This document shows, piece after piece, positions 1 through 7,104 of a DNA stretch of 16,058 bases (positions within the stretch are counted from its first letter, which is position 1; every line of letters starts with the position of its first letter). The notes under the pieces were generated by a model that had not been told where the DNA came from, did not search any database, and was given only the letters and a program-made list of their open reading frames with translations. Source of the DNA: an uncultured Thalassolituus sp. (GTDB lineage Bacteria; Pseudomonadota; Gammaproteobacteria; Pseudomonadales; Oceanobacteraceae); NCBI GenBank assembly GCA_913054055.1, contig CAJXIT010000036.1:1-16058 (forward strand), written 5' to 3'. Both the position numbers and the translations under genes were made by a program.

Positions 1-3000
1 GTCGTCGGCGATGATCCAAAGTTGATCATCCACATCATTGATGAAGGTATTTGGTATGAATAAATCGCCGTTTACATTAAGCTTAAACTCCTTGCCTAAT
101 AAAAAATCACCATCGCTATTTAAATCTGCCACCTGAAGATTTTGACTGTTATTTATCTCAAATGAAATGTTGCCCGATGTATCGTTAAAATCGATGGAAT
201 CTACCGTTAAATCAAAAATAACGGGGCCGGTATTGAGTAAAAAATTGTTGCCTGAGCTGATGAGGCTGTCTGCAGTGATGGACACGCGTTCATCGGTACC
301 GTCTTTAATACCGCCTGTGCCATCCCAGAAACTCAATGTGCCAGGTACGGTATATCCCGCATCAGGAAAGATAATAAAACCAGGGCTCGATGTGCCCAGA
401 GTTAGGTCGATGGCATCATCGGTGCCAGTGGCATCTGTGATGGTACCAGTTAGGGTAATGTCATCATTTCCAACAATGGAAACCTGAGCACCGTTGGCCC
501 CATCAATTTCTATATTACCTAAATTAATGGAACCAATCGTAATGATGTTATGGTTGCCTGTGCCTAGGGTTAAATTTAAATCATTTGCCGTGACATGAAT
601 GTTGTCACCGTCAGCCATGTGTCGGCCTGCATTTAAGCTCACAGTTCCTGTGCTGGTTAGGTCAGCAGAAACATCGCCATTATTGATGATGTCATTGGCA
701 GCGGTGACCACTGTACCTGCTGTACCACTGCTTAAACCGGTAAGATAAACATCATTGGCTGAATTAAGGGTAATGCTACCGTTGGCGCCAGATTGAATGG
801 TGGCCCCTGAATTTATGGTTATGTCACTGGTATTGGAATTTGTCACAAGGTTGAATGTGGCTGAGTCGACAGAGCCTGTATTGCTGTCATATAAGTCACC
901 AGCAACGATAATATCCGATCCATTTTGAGCTAAAACATCCAGTGTGAAGCCGTTACCCCCGTTAAAATCAATGTTGTTCAACGTCAAATAACGATTCGAT
1001 GCCCCAATATTGAAATACACATTTTGATTGGTATTAGCAGTATTCAAATCGACAACGGAATCAAAAATTTCAATGGCAGATGCTTGTGATGTTCCCCCCA
1101 CATTACCGGCTGCATTAATTGTAATTAACCCACCATCCGATGTTAACTCGCTACCGATCGAGCTGTTGTCATAAATATTACTGCCAGAAGTTAAATTGAT
1201 CGCCCCACCATTTGATGATGTTTGTGCCAATCCAATTTCATCCGCGCTGTTGTAATCAATTTGCCCCCCATTACTTTCTATTCGTGCGCCTTCGCTCATA
1301 ACGATATCACTGCCGGCTTGAGTGGTTTGCAATGAAATGGTGGCTGAATCTGATGTTGCATCGCTGTCAGCAATGACACCGGTGACATTTAGCGTGCCAC
1401 CATTGGTGGCGGCCGCGGTAAGGTTGAATCCATTGCCCCCATTAAAATCAATATTGTTTAAAGTGAGATAAGACGTGGCAGCATAGGTTCTAAAATCCCA
1501 TGTAGCATTGGTGGCCAGCACGGTACCGTCAATGATTGAGTCGCGCATTTCTAATGAGCCGTTTGCCGATACGCCCACATCACCGCTCACATTAAACGTG
1601 ACAACACCACCCAGTGTTTCAATGTCTGGTCCAGTGTTGCCATTGTCATACACTTCTGCGGCGGTAATATTTAAATTCCCCCCGTCAGTTTTGGTTCGCA
1701 CTATGCCTAATTGACCAAGGGTATTGTAAGTAATGTCTCCGCCATAGCTTCTAATGGTGGCCCCATCCTGCAGAATGATATCGCTGTCTGCATTGAGTGC
1801 TTCAAAATTGATGGTGGCGACATCCGTGCTACCCGCGGCTGAGTCTGTGATTTGCCCTGTGACAATTAAATTCCCTGTAGTACCTGCCATCAAATTAAAA
1901 TTAAATGTGTCGGTTCCATTGTAATCGACATTATTTATGGTTAAGTCAGTGATGGCATTATTTTGAATATAAACATTTTTGTTTGTACCAGTGGACGTAA
2001 TATCAACAATCGAATCGGTTATTTCTATTGCGGTTGTAAATGCAGAACCACCGATATCTCCCGAAGCATTTAGAGTGACTAGGCCGCCAAAAGCTCGAAT
2101 GTCTGCATTTGAAGTGCCATTATCAATAATATTGTCGGCAGTAATACTGATAGCACCACCGTCGGACCATAGTTGTGATAAAGACGCATCACCTAAAACA
2201 CTCACGGTAATGTCTCCTCCACGGGTTCTTAAGGTGCTGCCATTTGTAATGGTAAGGTCACCATTTACAGAAGATGTTTGAATATTAAACGTGGCGGAAT
2301 CTGCAGATCCTGTATTGCTGTCATCCACGGTGCCATCAAAAATAATAGCCGCCCCATTGGTGGCACGAATATTAAAATCCAATCCGTTGCCCCCATTGTA
2401 ATCAATGTTACCTATGGTGATATCTGACGTGGATAATCCTGCATCCAAATAAATATTTTGATTAGCCGTACCCGATATAAATGTGAGTTTTGAGTCGGCT
2501 ACTTCTAAGGCTGTTGCGTAACTGGTGCCGCCAATGTGAGAAGATACGTTAAAGTTTACTTCGCCCCCTCCAGAGTTGATGTCGTAGCCTGTACCGGTAT
2601 CGCCAGCGTCGGCAATGGCAACAGCCGTCAAAAACATACTGCCTCCTTCGCTCAATAAATTGGTTAGCGAGATTGTGCCCCCTGCTGCCATGGATATGGT
2701 GCCGCCACCGCTATTGACTTCAATGCCATCCGTAATATTGATGTTTCCGCCTGCTGTAAACCCTAGGGACGTAAAATCTGCAGAGCCCGTTGCTTGATCC
2801 TTAATATTGGCATTTACGAATATATTGCCATCAGCATTAAACTGAAGAATGTTTCCATGGGTACCATCTAGATTAATAGCATTAGCCACGGTGATGTTTC
2901 CGCTTTCACCGCCTGCACCTGTGGTGACGACCGTGACGTTGCCGGATTGTAGGTTAGTGATGAGTGTACCTACGTTGATCACGGAAGGAGTTCCGCTTGG

Positions 3001-4263
3001 TGTATAAGTATCGGTTACGAATCCCGTATTAGAATCAGCGACCGATGAGATGGTGACATTGTAAGGGTCTATTAAGAACTCGCCGTTTTCCCCATTAAGT
3101 GAAAGTGTGGAAACCAAACCATTAATTTCAATTTGTTCCCAACCGGATACATCCACAAAGCCTCCGTTACCCAGTTGAAAGCCAGCCTCCGCTTCAATTC
3201 TTGCGCCTTCTCGGAAGAGGGCGGTGTCAGGTGAAAATACTTTGATATTGCCACCGTCTCCTGATGCATCAGCATTGGCTTGAATCAAGCTGTCAGCTAA
3301 TAAAACCACTGTTTTTTCGGCATGTAATTCTATTGAGCCTGCATGGCCGATTCCTGATGCATTGTTTTTAATGGCGCCAAAATTCGCAATGCGATCGCTA
3401 TTAATCTGTATATGCGCAACTTGGTTTTGGTCTGTGGTGGCAACGCTTTCGATTAATCCATGATTTTCGATATCACCTTGGTTGCTGCCAATATAAATAT
3501 CCCCCCCTTCTTGCCAAACAGAGGTGGCGATGATCTCCCCTTGGTTATGAATCACTTGTTCATGTATTTGTTCTTTCACAAGGGCGTTTAATTGAATATC
3601 ACCGCCATTAGCTGTAATCATACCGTTGTTTTGAATGACACCGTTTAACACAGATTCATCCACCTCAACTGCAAATAAATCTCCAGAAAATCGCACCAGT
3701 GCACGATTTGCAACGCTTAAATGTGTGTCGCCATTTGCATTGCCCATACTGCCATTGTTAATGATTTTATTAGACAGTAATTGCAGGCTGCCGCCTCCTT
3801 GAATGGAAATGTTCCCATTATTTATGATGCCGTGGGCAGAGTCTGATTGAGATAAGTGGATTTCATTGGCATTGATGCTGTCGGCCTTAAGGGTTGAGGT
3901 AAAAAATGAGGCCGCTTCAATGGATGCACCATCATGAATGACTAAACCACCAGGGGCCAAAATAAATAATTGACCATTCGCAGACAGTTGACCTGCGATA
4001 TGGGTAGGGTCGGCATTTAACACTTGGTTAATGGCAACAGATTGCATGCTTTGCTGTTGAAAGTGCACGCTTTCATTATTGGCAATATCAAATGAATCAA
4101 ATTGAGTGTGTAAAAAATCACTGGATTGAATCACATGCAGGCTATCCTGCTGATGTTGAAATTCCGCGTTGCCAGAAATTACCACTTCATTGGTGGGTAA
4201 TGCGACGCTTTGAGTGTGCATCATAAACATGCTGATCAGGGTTAGAGGGGTTATATAACGCAT
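1..4263 (-). CDS. TpsA-type filamentous haemagglutinin-like adhesin, C-terminus beyond the left edge
   Basis: This is a large secreted surface protein of the two-partner secretion (type Vb) class. I read the frame codon by codon from the ATG at 4263-4261 to base 1 and found no stop, giving 1421 codons without the C-terminus. A short signal peptide (about residues 1-21, ending QSVA) precedes the secretion/haemagglutination domain. That domain shows the family pattern FDSFDIAN (55-62), AINQVLNADPTHIAGQL (77-93) and ANGQLFILAPGGL (95-107). A GNGGFVDVSG stretch and the DPYNVTI motif (D399) are typical where the N-terminal part of such proteins passes into repeats. From about residue 460 there are at least six degenerate repeats of 153-160 residues, rich in N, D, G, T and S, as expected for a beta-helix. 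AGGTG lies 7 bases before the start, and the tpsB stop is one base upstream, so translation is probably coupled. The ligand is unknown. The family call is firm; the specific adhesive role is inference. Confidence 0.93.
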   Translation of the reverse strand, partial: MRYITPLTLISMFMMHTQSVALPTNEVVISGNAEFQHQQDSLHVIQSSDFLHTQFDSFDIANNESVHFQQQSMQSVAINQVLNADPTHIAGQLSANGQLFILAPGGLVIHDGASIEAASFFTSTLKADSINANEIHLSQSDSAHGIINNGNISIQGGGSLQLLSNKIINNGSMGNANGDTHLSVANRALVRFSGDLFAVEVDESVLNGVIQNNGMITANGGDIQLNALVKEQIHEQVIHNQGEIIATSVWQEGGDIYIGSNQGDIENHGLIESVATTDQNQVAHIQINSDRIANFGAIKNNASGIGHAGSIELHAEKTVVLLADSLIQANADASGDGGNIKVFSPDTALFREGARIEAEAGFQLGNGGFVDVSGWEQIEINGLVSTLSLNGENGEFLIDPYNVTISSVADSNTGFVTDTYTPSGTPSVINVGTLITNLQSGNVTVVTTGAGGESGNITVANAINLDGTHGNILQFNADGNIFVNANIKDQATGSADFTSLGFTAGGNINITDGIEVNSGGGTISMAAGGTISLTNLLSEGGSMFLTAVAIADAGDTGTGYDINSGGGEVNFNVSSHIGGTSYATALEVADSKLTFISGTANQNIYLDAGLSTSDITIGNIDYNGGNGLDFNIRATNGAAIIFDGTVDDSNTGSADSATFNIQTSSVNGDLTITNGSTLRTRGGDITVSVLGDASLSQLWSDGGAISITADNIIDNGTSNADIRAFGGLVTLNASGDIGGSAFTTAIEITDSIVDITSTGTNKNVYIQNNAITDLTINNVDYNGTDTFNFNLMAGTTGNLIVTGQITDSAAGSTDVATINFEALNADSDIILQDGATIRSYGGDITYNTLGQLGIVRTKTDGGNLNITAAEVYDNGNTGPDIETLGGVVTFNVSGDVGVSANGSLEMRDSIIDGTVLATNATWDFRTYAATSYLTLNNIDFNGGNGFNLTAAATNGGTLNVTGVIADSDATSDSATISLQTTQAGSDIVMSEGARIESNGGQIDYNSADEIGLAQTSSNGGAINLTSGSNIYDNSSIGSELTSDGGLITINAAGNVGGTSQASAIEIFDSVVDLNTANTNQNVYFNIGASNRYLTLNNIDFNGGNGFTLDVLAQNGSDIIVAGDLYDSNTGSVDSATFNLVTNSNTSDITINSGATIQSGANGSITLNSANDVYLTGLSSGTAGTVVTAANDIINNGDVSADLTSTGTVSLNAGRHMADGDNIHVTANDLNLTLGTGNHNIITIGSINLGNIEIDGANGAQVSIVGNDDITLTGTITDATGTDDAIDLTLGTSSPGFIIFPDAGYTVPGTLSFWDGTGGIKDGTDERVSITADSLISSGNNFLLNTGPVIFDLTVDSIDFNDTSGNISFEINNSQNLQVADLNSDGDFLLGKEFKLNVNGDLFIPNTFINDVDDQLWIIADD
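150..2885 (-). repeat. Tandem in-frame degenerate repeats (153-160 codons) in the adhesin
   Basis: The coding strand repeats a block whose anchor reads N-I-D-F/Y-N-G-G-N-G. Aligning the central aspartate codon (or its equivalent) gives anchors starting at 2872, 2401, 1924, 1447, 967 and 508. The spacings are 471, 477, 477, 480 and 459 bases, all multiples of three. A seventh, weaker anchor (SIDFNDTSGN) lies near 190 with a shorter spacing. Each unit also carries a D/S-SNTGSADSATFN-like stretch, a GG-x-I/V-T turn, an I-Y/I-DNG motif and an EI-x-DS motif before the next anchor. Repeats 4 and 5 are the most alike. They are diverged in sequence but periodic, which fits stacked rungs of a beta-solenoid. 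They are part of the protein and are not CRISPR or mobile DNA. Confidence 0.85.
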
Positions 4264-4264
4264 A

Positions 4265-5854
4265 TCAAAACACCTGAGATTCTAACGAGAATAGCAATAA
4301 CGACTGGCTTTCCTTATCCAGTTCTCCAATTTTTGTATCTTGTGAAACCCCATATGATAATGCGGTTTTTAGCCATTGAGTAAAGCTGTAGTTTAAACCC
4401 ACGCCAAAGCCAGATAGCTTTGCTTCCACTTCTGTGCCCGATATTTTTCGAATACCAACGGCGTGATCATAAAATAAATAGGGTTGCCACTGGCCATAAT
4501 CACTGGGCATCATTTTTGCCCATTTAAACTGTAATAATGCGGATTGGTCGGCACTGAAAACACCTGGTTCAAATGCGCGTACTGCCGAAGTGCCTGATAA
4601 TGAAATTTTATCGGCCGAAGGCAGATTTTGCTGGCTGTACTGAAAAGAAAAATTCGTGGTTAACCGGCTATTCAATCCAGGAACATAATTACCTATATTC
4701 TTTCCCCATTGTAAAAAACCATTAAGTTTGATGAACGCTTCATCGGTTAACTGTTCTTCACCCTCTGTTATAAAAATCCCCGATACCTGAATACTGGTAG
4801 TTAAGTAATTTCCCTTTGATATTTCGTAGCCAGTTCTTGTGTATTGATAACCGGTTAAAATTGCAGAATTTTTTTGTTCCAAATTTGAAATGTTCAGATC
4901 AGATGACAGTTCACTTTGGCGATAATCTAAGTTGTAAATATGGCTTTTAGAAAGTGAAGCGGTACGAGCTGTTTTTAATTTATATTGGCCGCTCAGTGAA
5001 GAATAGCTGCCTTTAAGTTTCAGAATTGATAAATCTTCACCTAACTCATACTCATTTCTAGATAGGCTGGTGGTGACACTCTCTCGGTTACCGATAAACT
5101 TTTCATAAGAAAGGTTTCCTGAAATGTTATTCTCTTGATCCATTGCCTGATTAATATTTAAGTGAATCACATCGTTCCAGCCAAATAAATTATAAAAACG
5201 GGTTTGTAACCATTGTTGTTGTTCACCTACGGATTTAGAGCCATGGTTATTTGCACCAATGGCAAGCGTAGCTGTTTGGCTAGACATGACGTTTAGATTC
5301 AGGCGTGTTTCCCCTTTATTTTTACCTCGTGAGAAATACGCAAAAATATTCTGATTGGGGTTGTCGTTTAATAATAGTATCGGCTCTTCAAGCTTAGGTT
5401 TGTAAACCGGTTTACCTAGCATGCCTAAGAATTCTGATTCGATGGCGCGACGTCGAGTTCGGCTGTCTACATTGCGAACATCAATGTCTGTGAGTTTGTC
5501 TTCTTTTACTTGGATATATACCACGCCTCTTTTGATCTTTTGTTTAGGCACATACGCAGTGACAAAGCTGTAGCCTAAACTTTGGTAATAAGCCGATACG
5601 CGAAATGCCAAGTCATTTAATTGTTCTAGCGTGAGTTTCTTTTGAGGGTAGTAAGCATCGCGCCACTGGTTTAATTTTGCTTGTAAACTGCGACGAGAAA
5701 TACTCTGTTCGGGCCTTTTTTTTACGCCTTTAAGCTTCAGTATATTCACGGTAAAGGTAGATACGTTTTTTTTGGCAGCAAGGGCTGTATCTGCTTTAAA
5801 AAATAGAAAGCAAATCAAGGCTGAGACTATTAATACCTTTACCATTCCAAACAT
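4265..5854 (-). CDS. TpsB outer-membrane transporter (ShlB/FhaC/HecB family)
   Basis: This 529-residue protein is the outer-membrane channel that exports the adjacent TpsA. A signal peptide spans about residues 1-26 (hydrophobic VLIVSALICFLFF, ending TALA). Two POTRA-type domains follow: one at about 33-128, with the QSLGYSFVTAYVPKQ and GVVYIQV segments, and one at about 129-190, with the GKPVYKPKLEEPILLLND segment. The rest is a 16-strand-type barrel of alternating residues with the family L6 motif as VRAF (425-428; usually VRGY) and a terminal phenylalanine (SLESQVF), the outer-membrane assembly signal. The length is near the family norm of 550-580. The start at 5854 is preceded by a poor ribosome site; ATG codon 4 is an alternative and would leave the signal peptide intact. 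The coding strand has two runs of eight A, within codons 28-30 and 44-47. The substrate assignment rests on operon position: the stop is one base before the tpsA start. Confidence 0.94.
   Translation of the reverse strand: MFGMVKVLIVSALICFLFFKADTALAAKKNVSTFTVNILKLKGVKKRPEQSISRRSLQAKLNQWRDAYYPQKKLTLEQLNDLAFRVSAYYQSLGYSFVTAYVPKQKIKRGVVYIQVKEDKLTDIDVRNVDSRTRRRAIESEFLGMLGKPVYKPKLEEPILLLNDNPNQNIFAYFSRGKNKGETRLNLNVMSSQTATLAIGANNHGSKSVGEQQQWLQTRFYNLFGWNDVIHLNINQAMDQENNISGNLSYEKFIGNRESVTTSLSRNEYELGEDLSILKLKGSYSSLSGQYKLKTARTASLSKSHIYNLDYRQSELSSDLNISNLEQKNSAILTGYQYTRTGYEISKGNYLTTSIQVSGIFITEGEEQLTDEAFIKLNGFLQWGKNIGNYVPGLNSRLTTNFSFQYSQQNLPSADKISLSGTSAVRAFEPGVFSADQSALLQFKWAKMMPSDYGQWQPYLFYDHAVGIRKISGTEVEAKLSGFGVGLNYSFTQWLKTALSYGVSQDTKIGELDKESQSLLLFSLESQVF
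5716..5723 (-). repeat. A8 homopolymer in tpsB (codons 44-47)
   Basis: A second run of eight A on the coding strand spans the end of V44, K45, K46 and the start of R47, in the first POTRA region. One-base slippage would end translation early and remove the transporter. The tract is seen directly; variability is inference. Confidence 0.6.
5766..5773 (-). repeat. A8 homopolymer in tpsB (codons 28-30)
   Basis: Eight consecutive A on the coding strand encode K28-K29-N30 just after the predicted signal-peptide cleavage. A second A8 run lies 50 bases downstream. Such tracts can slip during replication or transcription. Whether this one varies cannot be told from a single sequence. Confidence 0.6.
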
Positions 5855-5873
5855 CTAACACACTCTAACTAAT

Positions 5874-5922
5874 CTAATTAGTATAGCTTCTATTAAGAGC
5901 TTTCTTAGACTAATTGGTATAG
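5874..5922. promoter_or_regulatory. Direct repeat upstream of tpsB (possible operator/promoter)
   Basis: CTAATTAGTATAG (5874-5886) and CTAATTGGTATAG (5910-5922) match at 12 of 13 positions and start 36 bases apart, 20 and 56 bases before the tpsB start. Read on the minus strand, each contains TATACT or TATACC, which could act as a -10 element, but no good -35 sits at the right distance. The repeats could be regulator sites overlapping the tpsBA promoter. The repeat is seen; the function is inference. Confidence 0.4.
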
Positions 5923-6277
5923 GTAGCCTATTTAACAGGTGTGGGCGCAAAGAGGAGGAAAGCTTCAGTTTGGCCCTATTTACTAGCATAAAATGCCCCC
6001 TAATCTTCATTGCTAGGGTATACCTCTCTCGCTGCTTATCGCTGCTGGTTATAAGGAAGGTGGGCGCCACCATTACACCCACATACCCGGAGCATGTTTC
6101 AGGTGATGGTGCCTCATACCTGCCTTTTGAACACAGAAACGATAAGGTTTTCATGAGTTTTAAGCCACAATCGCTTGGTTGAAAATAATGGGATTCATTG
6201 AACTGTACCGGCTAAAAAATATACGCACAGTGTAATGACTTTTGTGTTAACCCCTATCAGGTGTAAGTTGGATTCAT

Positions 6278-6295
6278 CTATGACTTTAGTCATAG
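6278..6295. promoter_or_regulatory. 18-bp palindrome CTATGACT-TT-AGTCATAG
   Basis: The arms are eight bases and perfectly complementary around a central TT, the form expected of a site for a dimeric helix-turn-helix regulator. It lies about 340 bases before the coiled-coil gene and 424 before tpsB. A related, imperfect copy (GACCTAAGTCATAG, 6492-6505) shares one arm. NarL/LuxR-type regulators often bind short symmetric sites, and such a regulator is encoded nearby (8420-9040), but pairing the two is speculative. Confidence 0.4.
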
Positions 6296-6311
6296 TAAAT
6301 TAAGGAGGTTG

Positions 6312-6338
6312 ATGAAGAGGTGCTTGCTGTCACTATAG
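6312..6338 (+). other. Eight-codon mini frame with strong ribosome site
   Basis: AAGGAGG at 6302-6308 is followed after three bases by ATG and an eight-codon frame ending in TAG. This could be a leader peptide or chance. An overlapping frame reads IKEVDEEVLAVTIEEAFNIL before a stop, and another then reads YSDIERAIKAYRRQHNLF before a stop. Together they look like a short gene broken by a frameshift. None of this is secure. Confidence 0.2.
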
Positions 6339-6632
6339 AGGAGGCATTCAATATACTCTGATATTGAAAGAGCGATTAAGGCATATCGTCGACAGCACAA
6401 TTTATTTTAAAGTAATAGAACTGTGCATGCATTATTCAATGCCCATAATGAATTGTGTATTTATCACCGTATATTTTCCTAAACCTTATCAGACCTAAGT
6501 CATAGATTTTTTGTTGAAACCCGTTACTTATAGGCTTTTTTGCTCAAAGCTAGATAAATATCTTACCAAAGTCAGATGGTTCTCATTTTTTAAAATCACA
6601 TAATAGCCTCATAACTTTACAGGAGGCATGAC

Positions 6633-7073
6633 ATGTCAGTCGTATTAAACTTTGAAAAAACAACAATGGTTCAACCTGATATGGAATTGTTTGAACATTT
6701 TAAAAGCACCAAAAAAGATTTGGCTCGAATCAATGAAATGAATAGATCTAATGAAAAAGATGAGCGTATTAAGATCTTACAAGAGGTTAATGAACGCTTA
6801 AACTCGGAAATTACACAGTTGAAAAGTAAGATCTGTAATATGTCACAAAAAAAGACTGAATTTGAAGACAGAGACGAATTACTATCCGCATTGAAAGTGA
6901 TGACAAGTCATTATGAAAACGAAAAGAAACAACGCTTGTTAGTAAGTTCAAAGATGAAGAAGCTTGAGACGCTGTATGACGATGCATTTGAAGAAGAGCA
7001 AACTGCAGAAATGGAAAGTTCTGATGATATTCAGGATATTAATAAAAGCTTGTCGTTTTTACTGCAAAATTAA
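6633..7073 (+). CDS. Small acidic/basic coiled-coil protein, unknown function
   Basis: The start is well fixed: AGGAGG at 6621-6626 lies six bases before ATG. The 146-residue product has no signal peptide or membrane segment, so it is probably cytoplasmic. It is almost wholly charged and helical, with likely coiled coils at about 27-70 (ARINEMNRSNEKDERIKILQ and the following residues) and 80-125, then an acidic tail (EEEQTAEMESSDD) and a short hydrophobic end (SLSFLLQN). I do not recognise a family. It converges on the response-regulator operon, with 31 bases between stop codons, and shares its upstream gap with tpsBA. A partner or scaffold role in the attachment module is possible but unsupported beyond location. 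Confidence 0.75.
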   Translation: MSVVLNFEKTTMVQPDMELFEHFKSTKKDLARINEMNRSNEKDERIKILQEVNERLNSEITQLKSKICNMSQKKTEFEDRDELLSALKVMTSHYENEKKQRLLVSSKMKKLETLYDDAFEEEQTAEMESSDDIQDINKSLSFLLQN

Positions 7074-7104
7074 AAAATAATTCTTTGATTTAGAATCTAA
7101 AGTA

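Larger units (their letters stand above)
5855..6632. other. Long non-coding region between tpsB and the coiled-coil gene
   Basis: This gap of 778 bases separates the divergent tpsB and coiled-coil genes. The open frames in it (minus 5855-6154, plus 5970-6182) overlap each other on opposite strands, lack convincing ribosome sites and match no family I know. What can be supported is a 13-base direct repeat close to tpsB, an 18-base palindrome at 6278-6295 with a related half site near 6492-6505, and two AGGAGG-like ribosome sites (6302-6308 and 6336-6343) with only mini frames behind them. A GGGCGCAAAG stretch at 5943-5952 recalls the c-di-GMP-I riboswitch, but the other conserved parts of that RNA are missing. 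The region could carry long leaders, an unrecognised small RNA or a decayed gene. Confidence 0.5.

Noticed and set aside
167..2797. Plus-strand open frames opposite the adhesin gene
   Set aside because: They are antisense shadows of the repetitive adhesin sequence, rich in P, S and V, without ribosome sites.
150..2885. Periodic repeats as a CRISPR array or mobile repeat
   Set aside because: The period is about 470-480 bases, always in multiples of three, degenerate, and inside one open reading frame.
5937..5990. Possible c-di-GMP-I riboswitch (GGGCGCAAAG at 5943-5952) near tpsB
   Set aside because: The element is on the plus strand, opposite to tpsB, and the GGGCAAACC block and receptor parts of the fold are missing.
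5855..6154. Minus-strand frame of 99 codons ending directly before tpsB
   Set aside because: No good ribosome site, no recognisable family, unlikely residue make-up, and an overlapping plus-strand frame (5970-6182) of equal quality; probably chance.
7074..7104. Terminator between the coiled-coil gene and the GGDEF gene
   Set aside because: Only a weak, bulged AT-rich hairpin (CTTTGATT...AATCTAAAG) is present, with no proper T-run.
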